Below are positions 25,501 through 38,900 of a stretch of 64,000 nt of DNA, in pieces. The DNA is from Onchocerca volvulus (taxonomy: Eukaryota > Nematoda > Chromadorea > Rhabditida > Onchocercidae). The number at the start of each line of letters is the position of its first letter. Within the stretch, counting starts at the first letter, position 1. Below the pieces are notes generated by a model. That model had not been told where the DNA came from. It saw only the letters and a list, made by a program, of their open reading frames with translations, and ran no database searches. The DNA is taken from contig HG738139.1 of the NCBI GenBank assembly GCA_000499405.2, positions 12,567,898 through 12,631,897 of the forward strand, read 5' to 3'. The translations under genes and the position numbers were made by a program.

Positions 25501-28500
25501 CAAAAATAAAAAAAAAAAAAAAAGGGAATGAAATTGAAATTTGTATTTCTTCTGGCGATTGTCAGCATTTCATCAATGAAATTATGCAAATTTTGTTGCA
25601 AATTTTCATGAATAAATTAAAGAAAACGTAATTTTTATTTCCAAAAATGCAAAAAAAAAAAAAAATTTTCTTTCCAAAAATACAAAAAAATTTCCTCAAA
25701 GAAATTATGCAAATTTTTCTGAATAAATTAAAACAAATGGATTTATTATTTTCCAAAAATACAAAAAAATATACTTTTTTTTCCGAAAAATGCAACTTTT
25801 TTTTTGTAAAGAAAAAAAAGTCTACAACAAAATATTACTAGATAATCAAATAAAATAGGAAAAATGTCAAATTCATGCAAAATTTAAAAAAAAAAAAAAA
25901 AAAAGGAAACTTTTTTTCGAAAATACATTATTTTGACGTATTTTTACAAAAATTTGAAACAAAATTTGCATAATTTCGAAAGAAATTTTGACAAAAATTA
26001 AAAGAGAAATGCAAAAGCGACACGATTGAAATTTCAATTTTAATTACTACCAAATATTGATCGGTCTAGTTTTGATGCTTTCGTGCTTCCTTTTAAAATC
26101 CATGCAATCATTCAAATTTATACATAACTTGATGTGACATATCAAGTATAAACAGAATATTTCCGCATCAGCAAGCTTAAAATGACAATTGCTTTGCTTT
26201 GAACATTCCCCAGTCAATATAATATAGCATGACCTATTTATTGTTTACCTATTTATTGACCTATTTATTGTTTATCTTGACGCAGTTATTGTTTACCTTG
26301 ACCTAGTTATTGTTTATCTTTTATTATTTTCATCTGTCATAATGTTTATCTGCACTTTTCGTTTCTTTTTTTCTCCTTTTTCAAAAAAAAAAGTAAACAA
26401 AGACAATGAAAAAGTAAACAAATTGCGAAAAATTACGAAATTTTGTGTACGTGATGTGCGTGTAGTAGACGTGTATACGTGTAAAGTATACGTATACGTA
26501 TGAGTGTATGTATATGTATGAGAAATATATGGTACGAACAGATCATCCCAAAGGATACTTATCCTTAAATCAGATGATATAATTGGCATTAACATACATT
26601 ATCAGCATTTAGCGATAATTTTCTGATAAGCTGCGAAACCAGATTCGTGATAATGGAAGAGGATCAAGGAGATAGCGAATTTATTCGTAAATATCATCTC
26701 ATTCTTGAGAAATCAACTCATCAATATGATCCTTTAAAAAAAAAAAAAAAAAAAGCAAAGAAGTAAGGAAAAAAGTGATAAATTGATGATAAAAAAGTAT
26801 GAATATAGAAAAAAAAAAATATTCATTTCTTTTCCGCCATTTTTTTTCCCGCCGCATTTTGAGCATTTTTTTCGTTTTAATTTTTTTAATGCATAAAAAG
26901 AAAATATTGAAATTATTTGATTGAATAAAATTATTTGCAAATTTGAAATTGCTTAATTTTTGCAAAACGAAAATATAACATCAAAAACAAGCAAAAATGT
27001 TTCATTTTAAAAAATTTTAAAAAATTTTTTTTAGTTGCAATCTTTGATGTCGCAAGTTCTTCTTTCGATATCTTATCAATGTTCATTTTATATGAATGAT
27101 TATTACTGATATGTTTATGATAAGTTTTCAAAAAGATTATTTCATTATGCAAACTTGAAAAATGTCTCAATTTCTGAATGACACATTCACACGAATTGTG
27201 ATTTAGATATTGTGCAAAAAGAGAAATTAATTTGTTGATTCAAATAAAAACAACAAAATAAACAAATTTAAAATAATAGAATTAAGCTAAAATGTATTCG
27301 GAAATTTCAAGTTTAATTTTAGAATATGAAAATTCAATTTTTTTTAAGAAAAGATTCAATTTTTTATTATGACTTCTTGTAATATCTAAATTTTTAAGAA
27401 TTATTTCAATTTAAAATTTAGAGAAAAAAATAGTTTTTTTTCTTAAAATTAAATATGATAATTTCATTTCAAATGAAATTTTAGGGGAAAATTTTCCGAA
27501 CAAAATTATATTGATTAGAATTTTGGGAGAAAAAAAAAAATTTTTCTAAACAAGGCTATTTTGATTTGAATTTGGGAGGTTTTTAAATGCGATTATTTTA
27601 ATCTGAATTTTGAAAGAAAAAATTTTTTTGAACAGAATAAAAATTCCGAAAATTTTTTAAAAACTTCAATATAGTAGCAATAACAATAGTCGTTGTCTCA
27701 TATTTTATGTTCACAAATTTGCTATATTCGATTAACTGATCCTCCATTTCTGATATATTATTTCAAAGCTTCCAGATTTTGAGCTGTTTTAAATTGGTTT
27801 TAAAATATTACGGAATGCAAAAAGATGATTTATTTGCATGAAAACAAAACAAAAAATTTTAGTTTCCATTCTTTTTTTTTTTTTTTAATTATAGAAATCT
27901 TACGCATCTGCTCATAAAAACTTCCAATAATTAATTAATTGATTCTTGTTAAGTTGAAATTTTATACTAAAAACTGGTCATCTTAATTGTTTTCAATAAA
28001 ATTTATTAATTATTTCAATTTCTACAATCAATCCAATCATTTTTCATTTTATTTTTATATAATAAAAATTCGTCATTATCTATTATTGAATTATTTTCAA
28101 GAAATTTTTAGTTTTTGAATAATTTTTTCCTTAATATTACTAAAAGATTTCAACATATTTGGAATATATCATGAAAAATTCACATAAATAATATTCAATT
28201 TAATGAACTGATTGATAATTAGAGAAAGAATTAAGTATTTAAAACAAAATCAAAAAAATTTGAATGAAAAATTAAAAATTTAAAAATTGAAATAAAATAA
28301 AAATATTTTATATTTTCATTGATTAATTAGTCTTTGTTGCAAAGAGTAAATTAATTAGTCCAATGGTTGTGAGTAAAACTTTTTGAAAATAAATGAAGCG
28401 TGAAGTTGAAAGTTTACATAAATCGAACTTTCAATTCAATTCAATCCTTTTGAAGTTAAACTTAATTAATCTTTCCGCCTTCTGTTGTTGTTAATATCTT

Positions 28501-31500
28501 GAATTTCGAAATGAATAGGAAAGAGTAGTAGTAGTACTAGTAGTAATACAAGTAAAATTTGTCTTTTCTCGTCAACAACCTAAATTAGACCACAATCCTA
28601 ATGGACTAGACTTAGGCCTAAGGCCAAGAGAGGCCAAGCGATTGCAGCTAAGCAAATCTAAACATCAACAAATGTTGACAACAATCACAATTTTACCACT
28701 CAACGCAATCCTTCGAATCATTTCTACACAAATTTGCCAAAAATTCCTCGCCCGAATCTAAGTAATCACGAGTGAAATTGAATCACAATCACTAGGGATT
28801 ACTTTTTTTTTTCTCCCCTCCCCGAAAATTGTAAAAAATAATATTTTTGAAAATGTCAAAAACAAAAAAAAAAAAAAAAAAAGTGAAATATTGCTTCAAA
28901 AAAAAGTTGTCAATGCATGAGACGAAATAATAAAAATTTTCTTATTTTTTCTAAGTTTTATTAATTTATTTGAATTTTGTTTTTGTTTTTTGTTTTTTTT
29001 TTTAATTTTGTCATTTTTTCAGAATTATTTTTACGTTCTATTTTTTTTTTTTTTTTTTGGCGGCATAATTACTTTTTTTCTTTCTTAATTTCCAAAAAAA
29101 AAAAAAAAACATAAGTATTCTGTCATTTATTACGAAAAAATTCGCCACTTAGATAAAATAATATTATCAGATTAAAAGTAAACCTTTAATATTGTCTGAC
29201 AAGAATTTCAGGTTCAAAGTTATCAGTACATGAAATAGAATAATTTCAAAAAGGAAAGAAAAAAATATAATGCCAAGAAAAAATCAGAATGCAAAATAAT
29301 AAAAAAAATCTAGATAAATTTAGGTGAAAGCCATTTTTTAATTCAAAAAAAATTTTCAATTTAGACAAAATAATGTTTCCAGACCAGAAATGAATCTTTG
29401 ATATCTCGTTTGATTGGAATTTTAGGCTTAAAATTATTAATTAGTAGGGGCAGAGTAATGTCAAAAAAAGTGCTTATGTTGTAAAAAAAAAAAAAAAAAC
29501 AAAATCCGCAACTTGAGTAAAACAATAAAAAAAAGACCTTTTTAGGCCAAAAATGAATCTTTAATATTATCTGAAGGAAATTTAAGATTACCTTTTACTT
29601 GCTATTTTGAATTAAAATTTGTTTAAGTTTTTAACTGAACAAATTTATTCCGTATAAGATGAAAAATTTATCTTTTTTTAAGAGCCAAAGAATCAAATGA
29701 ATTCTAATTATTTATTCCCAACTAGATTGAAATAATTAATTTAACTTCTTTCAACAGTTAGATGAAAGATTTGTTTTAATAATTTTTTTTGGGAAAGAAT
29801 TGATTCGATAATTTTTTCGTAAAAATTTTGCAAAATGAAAATGAATATATCGTAATAATTAATGAAATTATATTAAAAATTAAATTTGAAATTATTTTCT
29901 CACAATTACTCGTTACAATTCTTTTATATTATCATATCAATCATACAAAAATGACTAAAATGATAACGCAAAATATTATATAAATCATTTCTTAACGCTT
30001 TTATCAATGCCGCTCTTTGAAAAAAATTAATACCTATTAACTTTGAACTTTTGCGCCATTTTAATTAATTATGTGCAGGAACTGCTAATATAAAAATTTT
30101 GAGTGAATTTCTGCGCTAAATTAATTAATTGGCATAGAAGCGATTACTAATGTAAAAGTTTCGGGCAAACTTTTACGTCTAAGTTCTACTGATAACACAT
30201 CAAAGTTGCTAATGTAAAATATCAAAATATTTAATGTAACGATTATCTGTACAGGTAAAGATGTATCAAACTTCTCCATCCTATTAATTTAGGCCTATCT
30301 TTTTAATAACAGGAATTATACTCCCTTAAATTAAATTAATCTAATTATAATTAAGTATGATCAAGTTAGCGCAAAAGTTCACTTCAAAACTTTTACACTA
30401 GCAACTTTTACGCCATAATCAACTGATCTAGTTGCAAAAGTTCAAAGTTCATAGGCAAAGATTTGGCACTGATAAAAGCTTCAATTATAGCTTTATATAT
30501 TATATATTGCGTTATCATTTTAATCATATGATCGATTGATATATGATATGATATGATATGATGTTACAGTAAGAAGTGTAAAGAGTAACTTTAACAAAAT
30601 TTTGAAACTTTCGATAAAAGATTTATTATTTTCTTTCCATCGAAAAATTATTTGGAAATAATTCGGGAATTACGATTTCTGTCGCATAAAAACCATCACT
30701 TAAGTCAATAAAATATCTTTAACCTAAAGTGTTAACTTTGTAGACTGAAAGGATTATCCATTCGTTTGAGAAAAGAATGATTTAAACTTTTAGCTCAGTT
30801 TTTGTCTTCGAAAATACTACATCTTTGAAAATGTAAAATTCAAATTCTTTTAAAAAAAAAAATATAAATTTTAAAATTCAAAGAGAAAAAAGTTCAAATA
30901 TAATTTTAATCAGTGGGTGTGAAATAATATTAAAAATCAAATCATTTCTGAATTAAAAAATCTCATTTATGGCCAATAATTGTAGAAAAAAAAAATGATC
31001 GGTTTGAATAGGCCTTAATTCATTTTTAAATTACAAAAATGCCATTTCTTGTCAATAATTTTAACAAAGAAACGGTCAAATGAACAAATATTGAGAAATC
31101 ATTTCAACAAAAATTTTTGTACTAATTTTAAACTTTGAAAAGAGGAAGCATTAAAAAATGAAATATCCAGTCTGCATCTGAAAAAAACAAAAATTTTCAA
31201 TTATTTCAATGATTTCCTCGTTAGATTGATTAAGTCCTTTCAACTACCTTTTTTTCTTTTTCTTCTTTTTTTTTTTTTTTTTTATCAAATATTTGATAAA
31301 TATTCATTTTCAATAAACGAGTAATTTTGTCTATTCTAATTTTTCGACCTTGAAGAAAAATCATTTTTAAAAAGATTTTTGAAAAAAAAAAAAGATCGAA
31401 AATTGACGAAAGGATAGAATTAATTTGTTAGAAATGAAATACGAATTCTTTTGTCCGTCGCACTTTTTTTTTTTTTTTAAAATGTTAAAATTTAAATCGA

Positions 31501-32960
31501 GATTTCGAAAAGTAAGATTTGATATTTTAGAAGATGAATTTTGAATTAAATTACAAGGATGAAATTAATTTGAATAGAAATAAAATATGAATTCGCAAAA
31601 TATGAAAACTTATCCTTCGCACTTTTTTTTTTTTTTCTTTAATGTTCAAATTTAAATTGAAATTTTGAAAAATGAGATTTACTTGACATCCGAAGATGAA
31701 TTCGGGATTACGACTGAATGACCAGCCGATGATGACGAATTTGAAGTTGTAGCCATTACGTATGATTTGGGCCGTCGTCGACGTCGATAATGAATTCCAT
31801 TTAAACTATTATGGATATCGTTGAACAAATATGATAAACCTAAAATTGAAAAGAATTTAGAAAATGATCTGAACCTGATCGATCAACCGATCAACTCCCA
31901 ATTGACCTATTCAGATCACAGTGATCATCAATTTCTTTCATTCCAATCATTTCTCTCTAAATTTTTCATCAAATAGAAATCATTTTCGCTTTTTGTTTCA
32001 TCTTTACATTTCAAAAATTTACATTTTTAGTATCAACAAAGAAAACTAATCATTCATTTGTCCGATGAGAATTGACAAATGACCCAGAAAAAAAAAAAAA
32101 AAAAGAATTAAATCAAAAATTTCCTTTTGATTTCCATTTTAAAATGAAAATGAAAATTTTTTTCAATTTTCATTCGCTAAAAAGATAGACAACCTTAATT
32201 ATTGTTAATAATTATTGTAAAATATAAACATAATTTGTAATTTAAATTAAAATTTAATCGAAATTATTCCAATTTTGCAAATAATACTTCTTCTTCTTCT
32301 TCTTTTTCCAACTAGAATAAAATTAAATTTTTGAAAGAAATTTTTATATTTTAAAAAATTTTTGAAAAAAAGAATTTTCAAAAAATCTTTAGTTTTTTTT
32401 TTGAAAAATTAAATTATGTACTTTTATGAAGAAATTACAACATAAAGGAGATATTTTTCAAACGGAATATATGAGAAAAACAAAAGAAATATCAATTGAA
32501 AAATGAAAAAAACTTGAAGAAAAAAAAAGAATTAAAATCTTCAAAATTTCACGCAAAATAAATGAATTAAATCAATAACAGGTTTTATGGAAAAAATAAA
32601 AAAATAAAAATTATTTCAGAATTAATTGACAAAAAGTTTGCTGTTTTTTCCAAAAATGGTGAAAAATTTCGTCGCAGAAATTGTTCGAAACAAACTTAGA
32701 TTAAAATATTTCAAAAAAAAAAAACCAAAAATTTTTTGAAAATTAACTTTTTACTTAAAATTTTACATTTTTTACTTCAAAATTTAAGCAAAATTTTTCC
32801 AGTACTACATAAATATCTTTAATACGTTACCAAAAACTGGAAATTATTTTTATCCTAATAAATGATCAAAGATCGCAAATATAAAATAAATACTACGATT
32901 AAATAAAATCCGTAAACTTTGGAGTACATAAGGAAGTACATTTAATGTGAAGTATACTGT

Positions 32961-32991
<31 letters not shown>

Positions 32992-35900
32992 CAAATAAAT
33001 TAAGTTAATTCCAATTAGCAAAATTTGATCTTTTAATTTTTTATAAAAAAAAAAACTCAAAATTTAAATTCGCTTTTTCGATAAGTTTATTTTTTTACAA
33101 GAGAAAAAGGAAAAAAAAAAGAAGCAAAACTATTAAAAATACGGAAGAAGGATTTCCTAACAACGAAAATTGAATAGGAAAACTCGTAAATTAGCTTAAT
33201 TGCAATTAATAAAAAGTTTATTCCTATTTCAAATGTTTAAATTAACAAAAAAAAAGAAAAATTTGTTCTTAATTCTAATTCTTTAACAATGAATGAAAAT
33301 TTAAATTCATTTCTTTTGATAATTTTTATTTTAAAAAAACAAAAAGATAAAAAAAAAGAAAAATTTTAAGTGAATAATGAGAAGTAACAAATGTTTGGGA
33401 AAGCCTAACGCCTAAGTTTTAACATTTTCTTTTTGAATTTGAAACTTTGAAGAAAAGTTGCTGGAGAAGAAAAGAGAAGAGAAAAGTTGTTCAGACAAAT
33501 TTTCGAAGCTATCATAAACTTTCTGCAAACGATATTTAACTGTTGATTTCTTTGTTCGATAAAATTTCATCAAATTTGAAGTGAAATTTTTATGAAATTC
33601 ACAAAATCATAAATCAGTTGTAAAATTGACAATTATTTTCTATCAGTTGCAGCAATTGCAAATAAAAATAATGATCATAAAAGTAAGATAAATGATTTTT
33701 AAAATGTTAACATTTAAAAAGTTCGAGAATTCGAGAAAGTTTCGAAAAACAAATTTGTTTAATTCAAATAATTTTCATATAAATTGATATTTTTTGGAGA
33801 AAGAGAGAGAGAGAGAGAAAAAAAAAGGATGCACTTTTTTTTAAATTAATTAATTGGTTGAAAAAATTTCAACTATGTACGTATAAATTATACAAATGTT
33901 GAAAAAATTTTTAAAATTTAGGGAAAATATCATTTTTTCATTTTCTTTCTCTTCGAGATACACGAAAAATTTTATCAAAAGATAAATAATCAATGAATAT
34001 CTATCTCAAAAGTGATTTTTTTTCTGATAATCATGATTATCAATACTTAAAATAGCATTATCAGCATACTAAATTCTCGTAATTATGATTGATTCAATAA
34101 ATCATCATTTAAATTTCTACACTAAATAATCATATAATTAAATTATTTAGCCTCATTTGATAGCCAAATGAGAAAAAAATAAAAAAATGATGATGATAAC
34201 GATGATAACAGCATTACAGCATCTAAAATGATAAATGTTCATAACAAATTAAAATTAAATCAACCTTCTGATATCTTTGAAGTAAATTTAGAAATAAAGT
34301 AGGAATGAGGCCAAAAACAAAAAAGAAAAAAAAGAGCCTGAAGAAGACTAGCAATATATTTTAAATCTTTCAAGTAAGGCTAATGAATTATTAAAAAAAG
34401 GAAAAAGAAATAAAGAAACGAACGACAAATTGAAGATTAAAATTCGCAGCCAAAAACTATCTGGCCAATTTTTAATTATTCAACAATTTAAGAGATGCCA
34501 AGAACGAAAGACACTTCAACTGTCGAGAAAAACAAAAACTTCGCTCAAATTGCTTTAATCATGATTAGGTTTTCATCCATTCTTGAAGATCTCAATAATT
34601 CTCGAGATTTTTTTTTATTAAATGAACTAAACGATCGATGAAATGCAAACTGGAATATTCCTGAACCGGAAAAATTTAGTATATTTCTTTTAAATTTTAT
34701 CCATTATATCTTTCCGTTTTTCTCATCCCCCTATCATTATTCATTTCATCTAAGTCAAATTAATCTCAAAAAAAAAAAAAATCATCAACCTGATCAGAAT
34801 CCGAGAATTATGATTTGAAAATTTCAGATCACGAAAAAGATTACATTTCATTAGAATAGATCAATTTGGAATGTCTGAAAATCTTAAAATTCATTTCAAT
34901 GATCGAGAAAATAATTTATTACTCTTTAATTTACTATTTTATTATTAAAAATAAATTTATTTTTTAACTGCCAAAAAAAAAATAATTAGAAAAATCAGAT
35001 AAATAATTACATAAGCAATCCCAGAATTAATAGAATAACATGTCAACTAATTCTATGCACTATAGAATATGATCAGAAAATCAATCAAAAATTTCGAAAA
35101 AAATTTCAAATTGAAAAAAAAAAAAAAAAGAAAGAAAGAAAAATCTTCACTTAACAAATGGGCAAAAATTATATACAAAAAAAAAAAAGAGATAAAAAAG
35201 ATAACAAAAAGATAAAAAAATTGAAAAGTGACAAAAAAAGTGACGAAAAAACAGAAAAAAAGAAAAAAAAAGAAGACAAATAAATGAGCAAATAAAATGG
35301 TTGAACTTTTATTTGAATATAAAATGAAAGAATGCTACTTTTTTTTTTTTAAATTTTAAATTTACTAAGAAATAATAAAAACAGAAACAAATAAAATTTT
35401 ACGAAGGAAAAAAAAAAGATGCTACAAGCATTAAAGATTAGAACAATTGATTTTTTTTTTTCAAATTTATTTCAAAATTTTTAAAATAAAAAAAAAAAAA
35501 AATTGGTGTAAATATAAATTTTCGCTAGCAAAAAATTTATTTTAAATGAAAAGTAAAAAAATGACTGGAAGAATTTCATGAAGATGAAAATAGAAATCTT
35601 TTCGGGTAACTTCGGGTAACTTCAAAATTACTTATCTTAAATTAATTAGGATTAGAATCTAATTTGATTTCCAATATGGCAAGTGAGCATGGATTATATT
35701 TTGAATTTATATGAGTTAACAGTTATTTAATTTATTTATTTCTTTATTGATTTCATTGTAGCTAAGATATAATTAACAATTACCTAATGTAGTTATTATA
35801 TTTGCTCGGTAAATAAGATCAGCATAAATTGCAATTTTTATCTGTCCAAACTATTAGATGACTATAATTTATTTGCGTCATTCCGATTTTTGGAACAAAT

Positions 35901-38900
35901 TTCTATGATTTCGAGAATGCTATGACATTAAACTTGAATTTGACATTTAATATAACAAATGAAAAAGAATTCCAATTTAATCAATAATTTCAAAATGTCA
36001 AATTCGAATGTCAAAGTCGAAATGGAGATAAATGATGAAGATCAAAGAGTAACAGGAGTGACAAGGAAATACTAAAAAAATTTTTGAGTGAACTGTAAAG
36101 CAAACAAGCGTAGTGCAATTTTCGAAACACATTATGTCGATCAACAATCAGTCGTCCTATCGATCCGTTTTATCGATTGATCGGAACTTTTCCATCCCGC
36201 ACTTCAATCTACAATTGTTACTTCCGTGTTTGTCTCTGGGACACGATGATGAAGATAATGATTTACACAGTAAATTTAACTGAGGGAAGAAAAAAAACAA
36301 AACTGATTATTTCAGTGATAAGCGAATGAAAGAGTATTTGCTTATCAGTGAAATAATCAATCCTAAGTAAATTAGAGAATGACCAAATGGAAATAAATAA
36401 ACAAGTTATTTATTTTAGATGATTACAAAAATAAATGTTACAGTGAAATGCATCAAATATCACATAGATGGATTATAGTAAGGGAAAGAGAAATTTGATA
36501 CCTAAGCAATCGATTTTCAGTATCATTCACTTATCAGAATATCTTATCACTTGATATTGATATGATTCTAGAAATGTTTAAATATAAGCATTTGAGAATT
36601 CATTTGATTTTTAGGATACTATGTCATTTAATATTGATAGGTTCTAGATATCTAATTATAAATATCTGAGAATTCAGCAAATCACATATTAATTTCTGAT
36701 AAAACTTAAAAATAATTAAGAAATAACTATCAGCTGAACAGGTAAACGATAATTAAAGAAAAAATTAAATTTAAATTTAAGAAAAAATTGAATGAATAAA
36801 AAATTATTTAAAAAAAAAAAAAAAGACAAATCAATGGGATCAATGTAACTTCTAGGATGTATTGATTCTATTAATTTAGTTTTGATTTAAAATAGAAAAC
36901 TGGATGAAAAAAAAAATGATTAAAAAGAAAAATTTGAATTTAAATTTATCAAAAAGTTACTTAAAAAGAACAGAAATTAATGGAATTAAATTCCTAAATA
37001 TTGATTGTATAAGTTTGATTTCGGTTTAACATCTTACCTAAAATTCATTTAGATTTTAGCATATTTGACTTGAAAGAAGAAAGATAATTGCAAGAAAAGA
37101 TAATTTTATTAAATTTTAGAAAATTTAAATGAAATCAATTCACTTGAAATATATTTCATTTTGGGGGAGCAGAAAAGACAAACAGAGAAATTGAAATTTC
37201 AACAATTTCAAGAAATGATACTCGAATAAATTCAAATGTTGGATGGATGAGATCAGATCATTCATGTTTATATTTCTATTAAACACTTGCATTGTAAAAT
37301 GAGAAGGAATTTGATTACTAAAAATCTCTAATCTAAATAACAAACAAATTTCGTACAATGTATTTTAAAAAGTTTTTGAAAAAATAAACAAAACTTCTCC
37401 TCCCCTCCCACCCCCGAAAAAAAAAAATTCATTTTCTTAAAAGCGCAAATTTTAAAATTTCTTTACAATCGCCAAATTTCTATCTTATTAATTAAGATGA
37501 TAAGTATTGATTGTGAGGAATTTAAAAAAAAATGAAAAGTTTAATAGATGTGCAAAGACAAGAGTATAAGAAAAAAAAAAAAAAAAGAATTTCATTTTGG
37601 ATTATTTGAACAAGAATTAAAATTTAAAAAAAAAAAAAAAGAAATTAAATGTTTGAACGAGAAATAAAATTAAAATCAAAGAAAAAAAAGAAAATGAATA
37701 CCGAATTGAGTGGAAAATTGAAACTTACTGCCGACTGATAATATCATCATCTTATCTTTCCATAAGTTCATCAGATATTTTTAATTATGAGAATCTGACT
37801 TCTAGGCTTAGCCTAAAAATGGACAAGAAAATTCTTTTTATCTCTTCTCTTTATTTCTATCAATAAGATCATTATCACTACAAGAAAGAAAAAAAAAAGT
37901 TTCGTTTAGTTAAAAATATGCAAATTATTACTATTTTTCCACACAATTTTATTCTACAATAAATAAATTATCATTGACTTCATTTTTACCGGGAAATCTC
38001 GATAATTCTGAGTTTCTGGCAATACTAGTCAAATTATAGGAAGAATTGCTTAGATATGATAAAATTCAAGAAATTTGCAGTATCAGATCAATTAGATCGG
38101 AATTCTCAAACAAATAAATTATCACTGATTTCAATTTTACTGGAGAAATCTCGATAATTCTGAGTTTTTCGCAAAGTTTACGCTACTAATATAAGCCATT
38201 TCTTCGAAATTCAAATTAAAATTTTGCGAAAAATTGACAGGTTAATTGGACCGAAATTTGATAAAAAATATGTAAAAAAATAAATAGACCTTTGTTAAAT
38301 GACGGGAAAATTAATAAAGATAGAAATTTGATGATTAAATGAAAAAAAAAAATGATTACCGGCAAATTATAACCTTTAACCTTTATGAAAATTTTTCTCA
38401 TCGCTATAATACTGTAAAAGTCAATCAAAATAGAGCACAACATCGATAAATTCAGCTGTGTAAATAACTCTTTTAACATTTGCTATCATCACAAATGATA
38501 ATTCTTTCTGACATTATAATTTATCTTAATACCACCTGCTATTATCAAATTTGATTACTTTTATCATCACTTTATGATTAGTAGTATTATCATATCATCG
38601 TTTTATCACTGCTATTTTTATCATATCATTTCAAATTATACACACTTCATCTTTCCCTTAAAAATGCAAACTTAAAAAAACATAAATTAAAACATAAATT
38701 TATAATTTCAAATTGTCTTTATCTTTCCCTTTAAAATAAAAACTTTTATGGTTACAGTAAGAAAAAGACAAATTAAAATTTTCGAAAAAATATAGAAGGC
38801 GGGAATTTCTCAGGAAAAAGAATTGAAAAATTCAAATCAATTCACAAGAAGATGAAAATTATTTAATCTCAGGTAAAAAAATTATGTAATCTCAGGTAAT

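Larger units (their letters stand above)
21597..31682 (-). other. Intron 12 (10.1 kb)
   Basis: Contains a repeat of about 240 bp in three copies at 22300-22920, a repeat of about 256 bp at 24050-24480, a TTGTTTAC cluster at 26229-26320, an alternating purine/pyrimidine patch at 26441-26535, a GC-richer island at 28500-28790 and a foldback element at 29904-30590. The ORFs here are low complexity. Confidence 0.75.

Noticed and set aside
25272..25841. Cluster of overlapping Phe/Ile/Lys-rich ORFs on both strands
   Set aside because: Repeated TTTTTCCAAAAATGCAAA-like intron sequence; compositional artefact.
36180..36282. Extra cassette exon between exons 11 and 12
   Set aside because: The phase-1 reading hits TAA after five codons, and no donor gives a length that keeps the frame.
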